Assembly: GCA_002049455.2 (NCBI GenBank) | Contig: KV918817.1 | Location: 182,962-246,961 of the forward strand | Length of the DNA stretch: 64,000 bases | Origin: Porphyra umbilicalis | Lineage: Eukaryota; Rhodophyta; Bangiophyceae; Bangiales; Bangiaceae | Reading direction: 5' to 3' | Part shown: positions 52,931 to 63,401 of the stretch, piece after piece | How the letters are laid out: every line of letters begins with the position of its first letter | How positions within the stretch are numbered: position 1 is the stretch's first letter | The notes under the pieces: generated by a model | What the model was told of the DNA's origin: nothing | Database searches by the model: none | The model's input: only the letters and a program-made list of their open reading frames with translations | Program-made: the position numbers and the translations under genes

Positions 52931-53377
52931 ATGACATCCTCCACCGCCGTAGGCCCCCTACCCGTGTTGTCCGACCCGTCGACGTGGGCACCGGCGTGGG
53001 AGCGCGAGGAAGCCCGCATGGGCGTAGCGGAAACGCTGGCCCACGCGACGTTCCGCGGTATCGACTCGGTGCGCCCCGCCAACCCGTTCGCCAGGCAGAC
53101 TGCCGCCAAGCCTCTCGCCCTCGTACCGTCCCTCGACGACCGAGCCTCGTCGATCACCGTGGTGCGGCGTAGCTGCGACGCGGGGTACCGTCGTTCTTAC
53201 GTCGGCTTCATGGACGACGCCCCCGGGGACTCGCCGTTGGTGCGGACCTTCGCCTACATCTTGACGTCTCTCTTGTTCATCGGGGCATCCGACAAGGAAG
53301 ACCCCACGACGGTCCAGTCGACGACCGCCCGCGGGCTCACAGGCCACCTCGTAGACAGCATCGAGCGGAATCCCTAA
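52931..53377 (+). CDS. Unidentified ORF, possible retrotransposon fragment
   Basis: The ATG at 52931 (MTSSTAVGPLPVL) gives 148 codons in a frame that is open from 52517. The translation has balanced composition (WEREEARMGVAETLAHATFRGID, then RRSYVGFMDDAPG, FAYILTSLLFIG), unlike the surrounding noise. Similar-looking protein seems to continue in another frame to about 53690 (CYGVEVPYGSMTELLRVP, ILRLEWAHVEAPLNKGRMKH). No domain is recognised. Its location beside a gypsy pol remnant makes a gag or captured fragment plausible. Confidence 0.35.
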   Translation: MTSSTAVGPLPVLSDPSTWAPAWEREEARMGVAETLAHATFRGIDSVRPANPFARQTAAKPLALVPSLDDRASSITVVRRSCDAGYRRSYVGFMDDAPGDSPLVRTFAYILTSLLFIGASDKEDPTTVQSTTARGLTGHLVDSIERNP

Positions 53378-54429
53378 TTTGTGCCACGGCGACCCGCTCG
53401 CGCTTGAACCTGTCGACTCCCGCATGGTGCTACGGGGTGGAGGTCCCATACGGCAGCATGACGGAACTCCTGCGGGTCCCCGCGGACACGACGGACGACC
53501 TTCACGCGGGGCGGCATACCCCGTGGGCCATCCTCCGTCTCGAGTGGGCCCACGTCGAGGCGCCGCTGAACAAGGGGAGGATGAAACACGACGGGAGAGA
53601 GGGGACCACTCCACGGGGTTGTAGTAGCTCAGAGTGTAGAAGGTGTCGTTGCGTCGACGATGCCGGTCGACACCTCAGCGACCAGTAAACTGTTGGACTG
53701 TGATGCTCATCGCCGACTCCACTGGCGGTTCACGGATGGATGATGGTCGGTGACCCTTATGGTACCCCACATGGTACATTTGCAAGACGTGGTCAAGTTG
53801 CACACATTTGTGTTGGGTCATCTTGGGGCGTTACTTTTGGCATGTTTTGGATTTGATCTTCGCTTTGCTCTAGTGGCTTTTGATTTGGTGAGTGATTCGA
53901 TTTGGTGCGAGGGCGTGGGCGTCGGTGTGGGCGCGAGAGGGGGGAGCACTTGGGCCGGTGGGGACTATTTGAGAGGTGCTCTCGGTTGGGAGAGGCGGGC
54001 GAACCTTAGGACAACCAACAAAGCACGTTCGCACACACACACACAAGCTCAAGCCACTCAACCACTTCACCGTGGTCCCCCAACCCCTATCCCCACTGCG
54101 ATTCAACATAAACCCCGCGTATGTCATTTGCATACCCCTCACAAGAGCGCCCCTTGTACGCCGAACCGAATCCCGATCCCACCTTGCGATCCGCCTCCTG
54201 ACAGATCCGCACGGACCAGCCGGCCCGATCCGCCCCCTCAGGACACGTCCACGATGCCCGATCAATTTGGTCCGACGGCACGGCCACGGGGAGGGCCACG
54301 ATCCCGCCGCGCGACAGTGATTGTCACCACCACGGCCATGTGGCTCCGACCGGGACACGTGTGGTAAACGAAGATCGGCCACGATTCGGAACTTGAAAAC
54401 CACGTGTCCCGCGTGGGAAGTGGCTTAGG
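53378..54429. other. Region without supportable gene, possible LTR
   Basis: No clear gene. Directly downstream (in minus orientation) of the gypsy pol remnant, so a 3' LTR may be present, but its ends were not recognised. Confidence 0.3.
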
Positions 54430-54991
54430 CGAGGAAGTGGACGACCGACCCGGCTTCTTCGACTCGTAGGCCCACACGCCGCATGTACTGGTGCACCTAA
54501 CTTAGGTCAAACCGACTGGCCAACTCGAGGGTGTCCTCCTCGGGATGGTACCCCCACCAGCGGGTCCACAAGCGTAGCGTACCATCGTCAGCGACTTCGT
54601 GGCCCACGAAGGCCTCCCAGACGAACTATTTGCCCGTGTGCTGATGCCCCTCGGGGACCACAATGTCTTGGGGTACCCCGAGGTTCTGCAGGAGTGTCTG
54701 TGAATCCCCCCGCAAGCCCGGCGCCTCCGTCACGTGGTCACTGCTCATCGTCTCGGGGTACCCACCGATGTCCAACGAGAACGTGCCCTCTCCGCGGGAC
54801 AACATCTTGTACGGCCCGGCCGCGCGGGTCCCGAGCTTATAATTGGTCCGCGTGTGGCCATCGACGAACACGCAGTCCCCCGCGTGGACGTCCTTGTTGA
54901 CCGGTCGTAGGTACTGAGGGAATGCAGGACGATGGAGACGGCCTTGTGGGGGGCGGTGATCCCCCCCCCGCCATTGCGCCCGCCACTGCAC
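54430..54991 (-). pseudogene. Ty3/gypsy pol C-terminal remnant with chromodomain-like end
   Basis: The minus-strand translation VNKDVHAGDCVFVDGHTR, KLGTRAAGPYKMLSR and MSSDHVTEAPG matches the region after the integrase core of gypsy elements (GDxVFV, GPYxVL, SxDHVxxAP). After an in-frame TAG at 54626 the same frame continues LRLWTRWWGYHPEEDTLELAS, a chromodomain-like WxGYxPEEDTxE segment. A further stop follows near 54502. Protease, RT and most of the integrase are absent; similarity begins abruptly at about 54975. It is a decayed 3' fragment. Confidence 0.6.
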
Positions 54992-55554
54992 ACGTAGCCT
55001 GGCTACCTGTAGGCACGTTTGGGCAAGCGTTTGGCGCTTGGGCAGAGACGCGAAGCGAGGAGGAGCACCTGAAGCTGAGGAACGACCTGGCGGAGGACGT
55101 ATGGGCGGACGGAGTAACGCTGTTGGAGCCGTACCTTTAACTAGAGACGAACAAAGTTTTTTTTTTCCCGCCTCGCGGTTTTTTTTTCCTCACATCTGTG
55201 TGTCTTCGTGAGCGTGTTTCGCCGAGCCTGCCTTGGCTGGCTTTTGAGAGGTAGACCTGCCCAAAGGCCGCCGCCGCCACGCAGGTACAGTGATTACTGA
55301 CGCGTCGACGGCGGTGGCGTGCGAAAGGCACAGCACGGCAGCTCAGCATCGGCGCAAAGTCGGCGTGACGGCGAGCAGCGCTGCGGCTATCGCGCAGATC
55401 TCTGCCGCTGCTGGCGTGGTGAGCTACCCGGGACCGACGCGAGAGGGATACTCTCTGTCGGACGCAAAGACGAAGTAAGTAGGAAAAAATAAATCTGCCC
55501 GGCGGGGAAAACAATTTCCCTTTGAAGTCGCTGTCCAATACGCACTCTAACACA
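54992..55554. other. Short intergenic region
   Basis: No gene beyond short frames. Two runs of nine T lie at about 55155-55190. Confidence 0.35.
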
Positions 55555-57578
55555 CTACTGGTACGTCGCGTTGCTATCATCATCACTCGAGTCGTCCCCC
55601 TCAGCGTCTTGCCCGTCCTTATAACAATCCGCGTTATCGTCGCGCACAGGAAAAACAGGCACCACAGAAATGCCATCGTTCTCATCGTGAATTTGTCGAC
55701 GTGCCGCAGCACCCGCCAGCACAGGACCCACGGGCAGTGCCCTTGCTTGGCCTTGCGCTTTGTCGCCTTGCCCATAGCCTTGTCAGCCGTGCGGTCTTTG
55801 TGTATCGCCTCGTACACATTGGCGCCACAGTAGCGCGCCATCGCAGCGCTGATCATGTCCTCGTCACTTGGGTTGCCTGTCAGCTCCATGCGCTTGACCG
55901 CCATCTAGTGGGAGCCAAACTCATTCAAGCCCTTGCGGATCTTCTCCCACTGCTTCTGCACCCCCCCCACGCCGCGCTCAGTGCGCCGGCGGACGCCAGG
56001 GCGCCCCGCCAGCAGCCCCTTCCAAGCCGCGACGACCGAGGCCCAAAACGTCAGCCCACTCTGGTCCGCCCCCTTGACGGGGTCCAGAGACGTGCTTAAG
56101 TACGCCTTGCACAGCGCCACACGCTCCTCATCCGTCCACCCCAGCCAAGTCCCCATCGGTGGGGGTGCGTACGTCGGCGCAGCAACGCCACAGCCGACGG
56201 CGTCATCGTCCACTACTTGTGCACCGGCGGCGGCGTGCCAGTCGCTGCCGCCGGCTTGCCCTGGCCCGCCGGCTTGTCCTGGCTCGCCGGCTTGTCCAGG
56301 CCCTCCGGCTTGTCTTGGCCCGCCGGCTTGTACTGGTCCGCCGGCTGGTCCTGGCCCGCCGACTTGTCGTGGCCCTCCGGCTTGTCGCGGCCCGCCGCCG
56401 GCGTGTCCGCCGACGCCTCCCCCGGAGCCCCTGGACTCAACCTCGGGACGGGCGGGGGGTGCACGGTGGCTGCCGGCGGCCGGCATTCGACGGGTGAGGG
56501 CTGCGCGTCGCCGGCTTGCGGTTGTTCTGCAACCGGCGGTGCCGACTCCCCGCCGGCTTGAGACGGCCCGTTTGCTGGCGGCGGCGCCTGCAAGCCACCG
56601 CCTTCGCGGCGGGTGGCCCCGGAAGGTGTGGGGTTGCCGCCGGCTTGTGGCAACACACGATTAGCCGGCGGCGGCAACGCCGCCCTTCCCTAGCCCCCAC
56701 GCGATCCGTCGCCGCCTTGAGGCGGCACACCGTCTGGCGGCGGCGCGCACCTGCCGCCGGCGAGCGGCAGACAGCCGCGAGCCGGCTGCGCGCTCACGTC
56801 TTGCGGCAGGAGTTGACCTTCGTCTGGCGGCCCGCCGCCGTTCACGCCTTCAGGCGGCGGTCCCCCGCCTGTCGAGTGTCGTCCGTCGCCGCCGCCGGCT
56901 TGACTAGGGATCCGCCCATCCGGCGGCACCCAGTCGCTGCGCGGCGGAACGACGCCCATCCTTGCCCGCCGACCCAATGGCCCGCCCCTTGTGGTGATCG
57001 ACCTCCAGGCGGCGGTCCCAAGTTGAAGCCGGCTTGGCGTGGGTGCGGATCAGCCGGCGGCGCCCAGTCGTTGCGCTGCGGCGAGGGCACCCGTCCTTGC
57101 CCCCCACCCCAGTTGCCGCCGGCTTGATGTGAGTTTCTATAAGCCGGCGGCGCCCAGCTGTCGCGCGGCAGCGACGGCGCTCGTCCTTGCCCCCCGCCCC
57201 AGTTGCCGCCGGATTGTTGTGTCTGGAGACCAGCCGGCGGCGCCCACTTGTTGACCGGTGACGACAGCGCCCCCCCTTGTCCCCCGTCCCAGTTGCCGCC
57301 GGCTTGGTCTGAATGCGGATATGCCGGCGGCCCCCAGTTGTTGATCTGCGGCGACGGCGCCCGTCCTTGCCCCCCGCCCCAGGTGCCGCCGGCTTGATGT
57401 TGGTGCGAACCAGCCGGCGGCGCCAAATTATTGCGCGGCGGCGACGGCGCCCGTCCTTGCCTCCCGTCCCAGTTGCCGCCGGCTTGATGTTGGTGCGAAT
57501 CAGCCGGCGGCGCGCAGTTATTGCGCGGCGGCGACGGCGCCCGTCCTTGCCCCCCGCCCCAGTTTCCGCCGGCTGGTT
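55555..57578 (-). pseudogene. SANT/trihelix (NAM-associated) gene with N-terminal 30-aa repeats, broken
   Basis: Reading leftward, the upstream part encodes Gly/Pro-rich repeats of 30 residues (core QAGGNWGGGQGRAPS plus WAPPA), then a 6-residue repeat zone. The DNA-binding domain follows at about 56175-55710: LGWTDEERVALCKAYLSTSLDPVKG, TFWASVVAAW, VGGVQKQWEKIRKGLNEF, LTGNPSDEDMISAAMARY and CPWVLCWRVLRHVDKF. This is the same fold and order as the intact gene at 62157. An in-frame TAG at about 55905-55907 replaces a Tyr of that gene. One frame shift near 55695 separates the domain from an acidic tail ending NATYQ at 55555, and several frame changes affect the repeats (a stop near 57578). It is probably a dead transposon-associated gene. 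A possible original start is the ATG at 57969. Confidence 0.6.
56254..56398. repeat. 18-bp tandem repeat within the SANT pseudogene
   Basis: About eight copies of an 18-bp unit (CTTGTCCTGGCCCGCCGG and variants) read on minus as six-residue Gly/Pro/Gln/Ala repeats. Confidence 0.85.
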
Positions 57579-57830
57579 AAGGGCGCCGACCAGCCGGCGG
57601 CGCCCAGTTGTTGCGCGGCGGCAACGGCGCCCGTCCTTGCCTCCCGCCCCAGTTGCCGCCGGCTTGTTGAGGGTGCCGAAAAGCTGGCGGACCCCAGTTG
57701 TTGCGCGGTGCCGACGATGCACACCCTTGTCCCCTGCCCCAGTTTCCGCCGGCTTGTTGAGGGTGCCGACCAGCCGGTGGCGCCCATTTGTTGTGTGGCG
57801 GTGATGGCGCCAGTCCGCCTCACGACGGTG
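57030..57830. repeat. 90-bp minisatellite encoding 30-aa units
   Basis: About nine tandem units, each containing GCCGGCGGCGCCCAG, then GCGACGGCGCCCGTCCTTGC and CAGTTGCCGCCGGCTTG, spaced almost exactly 90 bp (57051, 57139, 57231, 57320, 57411, 57501, 57591, 57679, 57770). The period is a multiple of three, and the minus-strand frame gives QAGGNWGGGQGR repeats. Single-base changes have put units into different frames. Confidence 0.9.
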
Positions 57831-58164
57831 ACGATGTGGAGTACGGCGGGCACCCACCGAGGTGGCACGAGCAGGTGCACCGCGCGAGCACGGCGAGACG
57901 CTCTTGGTGCCGCCGACGCTGGTCCCTCCTCCGCTCCGGGACGCGCTCCGGGTCGGGCTTGCGGGTCATGGTGGGAGATGGGGGAGAGCGGCGGCTCTTG
58001 AACACATTGGCCGAGGGTCAGGGAGGGGGGGGAGGCGGAGGGGACGAGGCACCATTGCGCACACGGCACACCGCCGGCGCCCACGCAGCACCGGCGGCGC
58101 ACGCGGGCAAAGAGCCACACGCGAGTGGCCGGCGGCAAAAAAAAAACATGCGGGGGGGAGGGCG

Positions 58165-58435
58165 GGGAACCGCCGCCAGCGTGCCTCGCCGGCGGCACGG
58201 GTGGGAAAATCTCAACGGTAGAAGGGGGGGTCGGGGAAGTGGCCGCCGGCGTGCCACGCCGGCGGCAAGCGCGGGAAGAACGCAACGGTAGCAGAGAGGG
58301 GTTTGTGGGCAGCCGCCGGCGTCCCACGCCGGCGGCAGAGCGGGAAAAACTCAACGGTACCAGGGGGGGGGGCCGCCGCCGGCGTCCCACGCCGGCGGCA
58401 AGGGCAAGAAGAGCTCAACGGTGCGGGCATGCGTG
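58165..58435. repeat. Tandem ~65-bp repeat with perfect palindrome
   Basis: Four units, each with GCCGCCGGCGT-C/G-CCACGCCGGCGGC (a near-perfect inverted repeat of 10-11 bp arms) followed by a CGGGAAnAnCTCAACGGTA element. The array lies upstream of the minus-strand SANT pseudogene and could be its promoter array or an element end. Confidence 0.8.
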
Positions 58436-61217
58436 CGGGAGGTCGTTGGGACGAATGAGCAAGGGAGCACGAGCGGCCGGCGGACGGCGTGTTCATATGC
58501 CGTAGCCGGCGGCCGAAAGCACGCGACACGAGAAGCGCGCACATGCGGAGCGCGGGCGCGCGACCGCAGCCCAGGGGGCGCCCCTCCGTACAGCCGATGG
58601 CGGCCCAGGGGACGCCCCAACGAGCCGCGGATGGCATCCCACGCTGCGGCCCCTCGTGCGCGTGCGTGGGTGGGGGGGCGCAGGGTGCTGCGGGCCCGCC
58701 CGAGCGGGAGGTGTGCCTGAGACCGCACAGGGAGGTACATTTGAAGCTGCCCGAACGGCACTCTCTGCGACACAGCCCCACGCGGCGCTGCCCACGAGGC
58801 GGGCCACACCGACACTGGCACGGGGCCTCGCGCGTGCCCCTGTGTCGACGAGATCCCCGCCTCGTGGAAGCGGCTGAGGCACCCGCCGCGCCACGCTTGA
58901 CGTGAGGCTGCCCTACGATCAATTGAAGAGGGGGGGCGGGCCTGGCGCTAACAGGGACCAGAGGAATCTGATCACGGGCCGGCTGACTCCTGGCGATGAT
59001 GGATCCGCGTCCCTTTCAACATATCTGTCAACATTTCCAGCAGCCAATGATATGGCTTGGATCAGATTGGAAACTTTCGAAGATTTCTCATTGCATGCGA
59101 ACGGATCACGTGATTGATTGCGCGACCGCGCCGATATTCTCGCGCGGGCCCACCGACCCTGTCCGTTTCGACGCTTGCGGCAGTGCTCGTTCTGAGAATG
59201 CCAACGCCGCCACCAGCAAAGGCGCCGTCCGCCTCTCGTTCTGGAAACATTCGAATCGAAGCATCTGTCGGACCGCGCGGTGCCTGCCGTGGCCGCGTCT
59301 TGACAGCACGTCGCGCAGCGCACCCCGTTCCCAGGGTCCTTGACCGAGCGCCGCAACTCTGCGCTGTCGCGTAAGGCTCGCCATCTGTCATTAGTTCGCC
59401 AGGTGTCTTACCGAAGTGAGATTCTTCTGCGTCGTGCCAGCAGGATGACCAGTTCCTGTCAGTTCGTGGCGCTTTATTTTAGACGTGTGAACCTGACTTT
59501 CGGTATGTTTACTCAGATAATAAAAGTCTGCACAGACGATTGGAAAGAGGCGACGCGCTCTTGTCGGGATCGCAGCCTGTTCGTCCCTACCTCCTTCGCC
59601 TCGTGACTGCTTGGTTATATGATCGATTTCTGACCGCTTGATGGTCGACGTTGCTAGGCACGCTTCCCCCATCTTCTTGCACCCATCTCTGGAGCATGTA
59701 GCCGCTGTTCCCGATAACTCCAGGACCGCGGACGGCCCTCTTGGATGAGAAAAATGGGGCGCCGCTGAGCGTCCTCCACGTAAGCAAACGTGGCATATTC
59801 CGTTTGGTATTTCTGAACTTGGGCGAGACGTTGTTGAGTGTGCTCTTATTGAGATTTCCTGAGATTTTTGGGCAGCTTGCATCGGCCTGAAAGAGGGCAT
59901 GGAGAGGGCTCTGGGCCAGACCAGTGATTTCTCATGAGATCAACAAACTTCTTTAGTTTTCTTGAGATCCGGATGTGCGTTTCCAGTGCGCAGAGCTGCA
60001 TTAGGAGACTCTGTAAGGAACGCAGATGATTTCTATCCCTTCCATTGGTCCACGTACGCTGTCGAATGACTGCAACCACTCCGCAACCGCCATTCTCTGG
60101 AGGGCAACAATAGATCAAAAAGAATATCACAAATCTCGGCTGGCGTGTGATGTGGTTGCGACACGCGTCGCAAACGAAAAACAGTCGGATCAAGTGGGTT
60201 GGTGTGCCTCCACGACCGGACCACAGGCGGTGCCCGAATCCAGGGTTTGGTGGACCGACTCGATCTGAGACCCACTGGCACCAAATACGTTGGGGGCGGG
60301 ACAGCGGCGCTGAACCGTTCCAGACGCAGGGCACCCAGTGTCAGGCGAACGGTCCCCCCGCGTGTGAGGGAGGGACCATCAAGTAATATGCAAAGATGCT
60401 CGGAGCTCCACTCAGGGCTGTGCACGTGCAGGGTTGTTTACATTCCTGGTGTGTCCGCTCGGCGAGGTTGTCGGGTCGGGATACGTGTGCAGCCGTCCCT
60501 GCGTCGTGTCTTACCTGCAGCTGGTGTAGTAAGGGCCATGAATCACGCATGCGCGCTCTGTTGAGCCCTAACGTCACACGGCTAACTACCCAAACCGGCC
60601 TGTTTCTCCCTGACCAATTTAAATGGGTGCCCGGGCCGCAGCACTTCAGCCCTTTTAGGGACCGTGTGACAGCGCCGGGCCGCCAGCGCGACAGAACAGG
60701 CCCGAGAGACGAGCGTGACAGGGTCATAAAGCCGGCCCCCATCCGCACAAACCGTGCTGTCGAAGGCAGGTCGTTCGGCCGCTTTTCTGGGCCCCGCGCG
60801 TGGGGCCCGCGGCGAGCCTTCTCGGCCACGGCTTCGCAACGCCCAATGCCCGCTAGCCACGCACCACTAACAGCATGCCTCCGCACGCTAGCGGCAGGTC
60901 TCCGCACGAGCGGTGGTTTGACGGCCATCAACAGATATGCGCGGGGCAGGGTATCGGTGCATGGACGGCACGGCGCAGCGTCACTCGTTCCTGTGGCCGC
61001 GGTGCCGCGGTCGCCTTTGTGCTCCTGACGCACCACGAGCGTTGTACAGGCGCCGGCACCTCTGGTTGGGACCCGTTTCGTGGAGCGCACTTTTGGGACC
61101 GGTTTTGTGGAGCGCACTGCTGCAGGCGCTGTAGCGGTGACTCGTTTGACGACCTGGCAGCGTCGGGTACGGCGGACGAAGCTAGGCGCGTAGCTACTGA
61201 CGCTTCGGCATCCTGCG
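58436..61217. other. Region without supportable gene
   Basis: The part to 58930 is GC-rich with frames open on both strands. From 58930 to 60600 it is AT-richer with only short frames. From 60600 to 61217 it is the 5' flank of the Cys-rich gene. No TIR pair was recognised, although the genes on both sides look transposon-borne. Confidence 0.35.
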
Positions 61218-62018
61218 ATGGCGGACACGGCGCCCCCAGCCGCGTCACCCGCCCCCTCGTCCCCCACGCCCACGATGGCCGGCAACTCGACGGCCACGCC
61301 GTCCGCACCTGCTGACTCCTCCAGTGCTCCTGTGGCCGACAACTTCACGGCAGCGCCGTCCCCACCTGCTGACTCCTCCAGTGCTCCTGTGGCAGCGAGT
61401 ACAGCTGCAGACAAGGCCGCTCCTGCGAACAACCCTCGCCCGGCACATGGACCCCCTGCTCGAGCAATCACGAAGGCCCAGCTCCAACGGGGCCGACGTA
61501 GCATCTGCACCCAGTGCAAGCGCGCGCAGTCCGTGAGCTCCAACCTCTCAATGTTCCCGGATTGGTGCCCGTGCCCGTGGGCGCGCCGGCCCTCGCCTCA
61601 TCCGGGCTGGGGCTGGCGCTGGATTGGCAGTCAGCCCGGCTGTTTTGGTCGCACAGCGGAGCGCCGGGCTCAACGCCGGCTTTGTTTCGTGTGCCGCCTT
61701 GCTCTCACCGTCGGATCTCACCACCCCACGTGTCCCCCGTGGTTCCCCTGCCCCTGGGCGTCCCCGCCGTGGGTTGACCTTCCCCCAGACCGAGACGGCA
61801 ACGTTGTAACCGTGGACTGGGAGGAGCGGCAGCGGCGTCTCTCGGAGGAACGAGGCGCGGCAGAGACGCGGACCGCACCTCGCCGTATCCAAGTACAAAT
61901 GTGGCCCGACGCGAACGGCGAGCGCGGACTGCGGTGGATTGACGTCAACCAGCCACAGCCGCCCGAGTTGTGGGAGCCGCACTTACTGGGCCCATTGCCC
62001 CCACGCCGTCAGTTCTAG
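61218..62018 (+). CDS. Protein with two Cys-rich WxPCPW modules, novel
   Basis: A 266-residue frame. The N-terminal third is Ala/Pro/Ser-rich and contains the repeat PADSSSAPVA twice (31-40, 50-59). Then come two related cysteine modules. Module 1 is C97-x2-C100-x16-C117-x-C119 ending DWCPCPW. Module 2 is C156-x2-C159, His168/His169, C172 and C178, ending WFPCPW. Both start from a basic patch (RGRRSICTQC, AQRRLCFVC), and C142 lies between them. They look like two copies of one small zinc-binding unit. The C-terminus (WEERQRRLSEERGAAETR, then VQMWPDANGERGLRWIDV) is helical then mixed. I know no family with this layout. The SANT-type gene starts 139 bp downstream on the same strand, suggesting a two-gene transposon or co-regulated pair. 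Confidence 0.65.
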   Translation: MADTAPPAASPAPSSPTPTMAGNSTATPSAPADSSSAPVADNFTAAPSPPADSSSAPVAASTAADKAAPANNPRPAHGPPARAITKAQLQRGRRSICTQCKRAQSVSSNLSMFPDWCPCPWARRPSPHPGWGWRWIGSQPGCFGRTAERRAQRRLCFVCRLALTVGSHHPTCPPWFPCPWASPPWVDLPPDRDGNVVTVDWEERQRRLSEERGAAETRTAPRRIQVQMWPDANGERGLRWIDVNQPQPPELWEPHLLGPLPPRRQF

Positions 62019-62156
62019 CCTCCCTTCTCGCCGCCACAGGGAGTAAAGTTTTGTGTCTTTGCCGCCGTTGACCTGCAAGGCCCTGCGGTATCCCAAGCCC
62101 GCACCAGAGCCCGAGGCCGACCCTAAGTCCACATTGACCACCACGGCGGCCAATAC

Positions 62157-63401
62157 ATGGCCAGCTCCAACACCGATCCCGCCTCATCATCAACTTCACG
62201 AGACCAAGACGGCCAGAACATGGCCGGCTCCGACATCATCCAAGACGGCCATAACATGGCCGGCTCCAACCGCAGCCCCCACCCGTCTTTCCCTGCACAA
62301 CATCACGGCGGCCAGAGCGCGGCAGCACAAGCACATCATCTCGGCGGACAGAGCGTGACCGGCACTACAAGCGCAACCCCCCCCGCTACCCCTCTTGGCG
62401 CTCCCATGCACGGAGGGGCGCGTGAGGCAGACGATGAGATCCTTCCTGTGCGCCCAAGCCCACCACCCCAAGGCCCAAGCCCCCCACCCCAAGGCCGTGA
62501 TGTCGTGCTGGCCGCCGTTGTTGACAGTCCTCGTGGCGTGCGGGGCGTCTCCTGGACTCGTGACGAGCGCGAGGTCCTCTGCTCCGTGTACGTGTATGCC
62601 ACGCTCAACGCGGAAGTTGACATTTACCAGCGCCTCGACACCTTCAAGGAGGACTACAGGGGCCGCTTCCGCGCGCGGCTGCCAGATGATATGACGCGGG
62701 TAGAGCGCCGCCGCTCTCGCTCCACGTCAGCAATCCAAAAGGAGCTCAGCTACCACATCTTCCCGACAGTCGACCGCTTCAAGAACTGCTACGCCGTGGT
62801 TTTGAGGCACCAGCTGACCGGCAACCCATCGCCGGAAGATGTCTTCAATGCCGCTCTGGTCAAGTATCATGGCCTGAGCCCTTACAAGGGCTTCAAAACG
62901 GAAGTTGTGGCCAAGCTAGACGACCAGCCGCTGCGCCCATGGAACGTGCTGAAGAAGCTGGACCGCTTTAGTGGCGCTGCCACTATGCAGGCGCTGGGGG
63001 CTCCACGTCGTTTGGCTCCCGATTCCGCAGAGGAGGAAGTTGATGAGGAGGACCTGTTCAACGTGCCCACGAGCTCTACCTATGAGCGCGCCAAGAAGCA
63101 GCGCCGGCAGAGTGGCTTTCAAGAGCGGCCTATTGGTACCCAGGCCGCCAAGGCCTTTTCACGCATCGAGGCGACACTGCAGCGCGAGTCGGACGCCCAC
63201 ATGACGGCTCTTAACTTCATCGCCCAGTCGGCAGCTGATCGCAGCACTGTGGCGTTTTGGTCGTCGCCTATGGCTGCCATCACTGAAGAGGGTCGCGCTT
63301 TGTGGGCGCGCGAGGCAAGCCGCCGCCTGCGGCACGAACCTGATGGCCATCCCGTTGCCAACATGAACGCTCCAGATGAGGCCGAGGAAGCAGAGATGTA
63401 G
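62157..63401 (+). CDS. SANT/trihelix protein of the NAM-associated type
   Basis: A 414-residue intact frame from the ATG at 62157. The N-terminus is Gln/Ser/Pro-rich with a repeated QDGxNMAGS (18-25, 29-37). Residues about 131-271 form a trihelix/SANT-like DNA-binding region: VSWTRDEREVLCSVYVYATLNAEV, the ELSYHIFPTVDRFKNCYAVV segment, LTGNPSPEDVFNAALVKY and PWNVLKKLDRF. After an acidic stretch (EEEVDEEDLF) the signature RPIGTQAAK (324-332) and a C-terminal helix match the NAM-associated C-terminal domain common in plant proteins related to PIF/Harbinger second ORFs. It most likely binds DNA as a transposon-derived or transposon-encoded factor. The same-strand Cys-rich gene precedes it. A broken relative lies at 55555-57578 on the other strand. 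Confidence 0.75.
   Translation: MASSNTDPASSSTSRDQDGQNMAGSDIIQDGHNMAGSNRSPHPSFPAQHHGGQSAAAQAHHLGGQSVTGTTSATPPATPLGAPMHGGAREADDEILPVRPSPPPQGPSPPPQGRDVVLAAVVDSPRGVRGVSWTRDEREVLCSVYVYATLNAEVDIYQRLDTFKEDYRGRFRARLPDDMTRVERRRSRSTSAIQKELSYHIFPTVDRFKNCYAVVLRHQLTGNPSPEDVFNAALVKYHGLSPYKGFKTEVVAKLDDQPLRPWNVLKKLDRFSGAATMQALGAPRRLAPDSAEEEVDEEDLFNVPTSSTYERAKKQRRQSGFQERPIGTQAAKAFSRIEATLQRESDAHMTALNFIAQSAADRSTVAFWSSPMAAITEEGRALWAREASRRLRHEPDGHPVANMNAPDEAEEAEM

Noticed and set aside
56900-57830. Regular 90-bp spacing resembling a repeat-spacer array
   Set aside because: All parts of each unit are similar and translate to a 30-residue repeat; there are no unique spacers.
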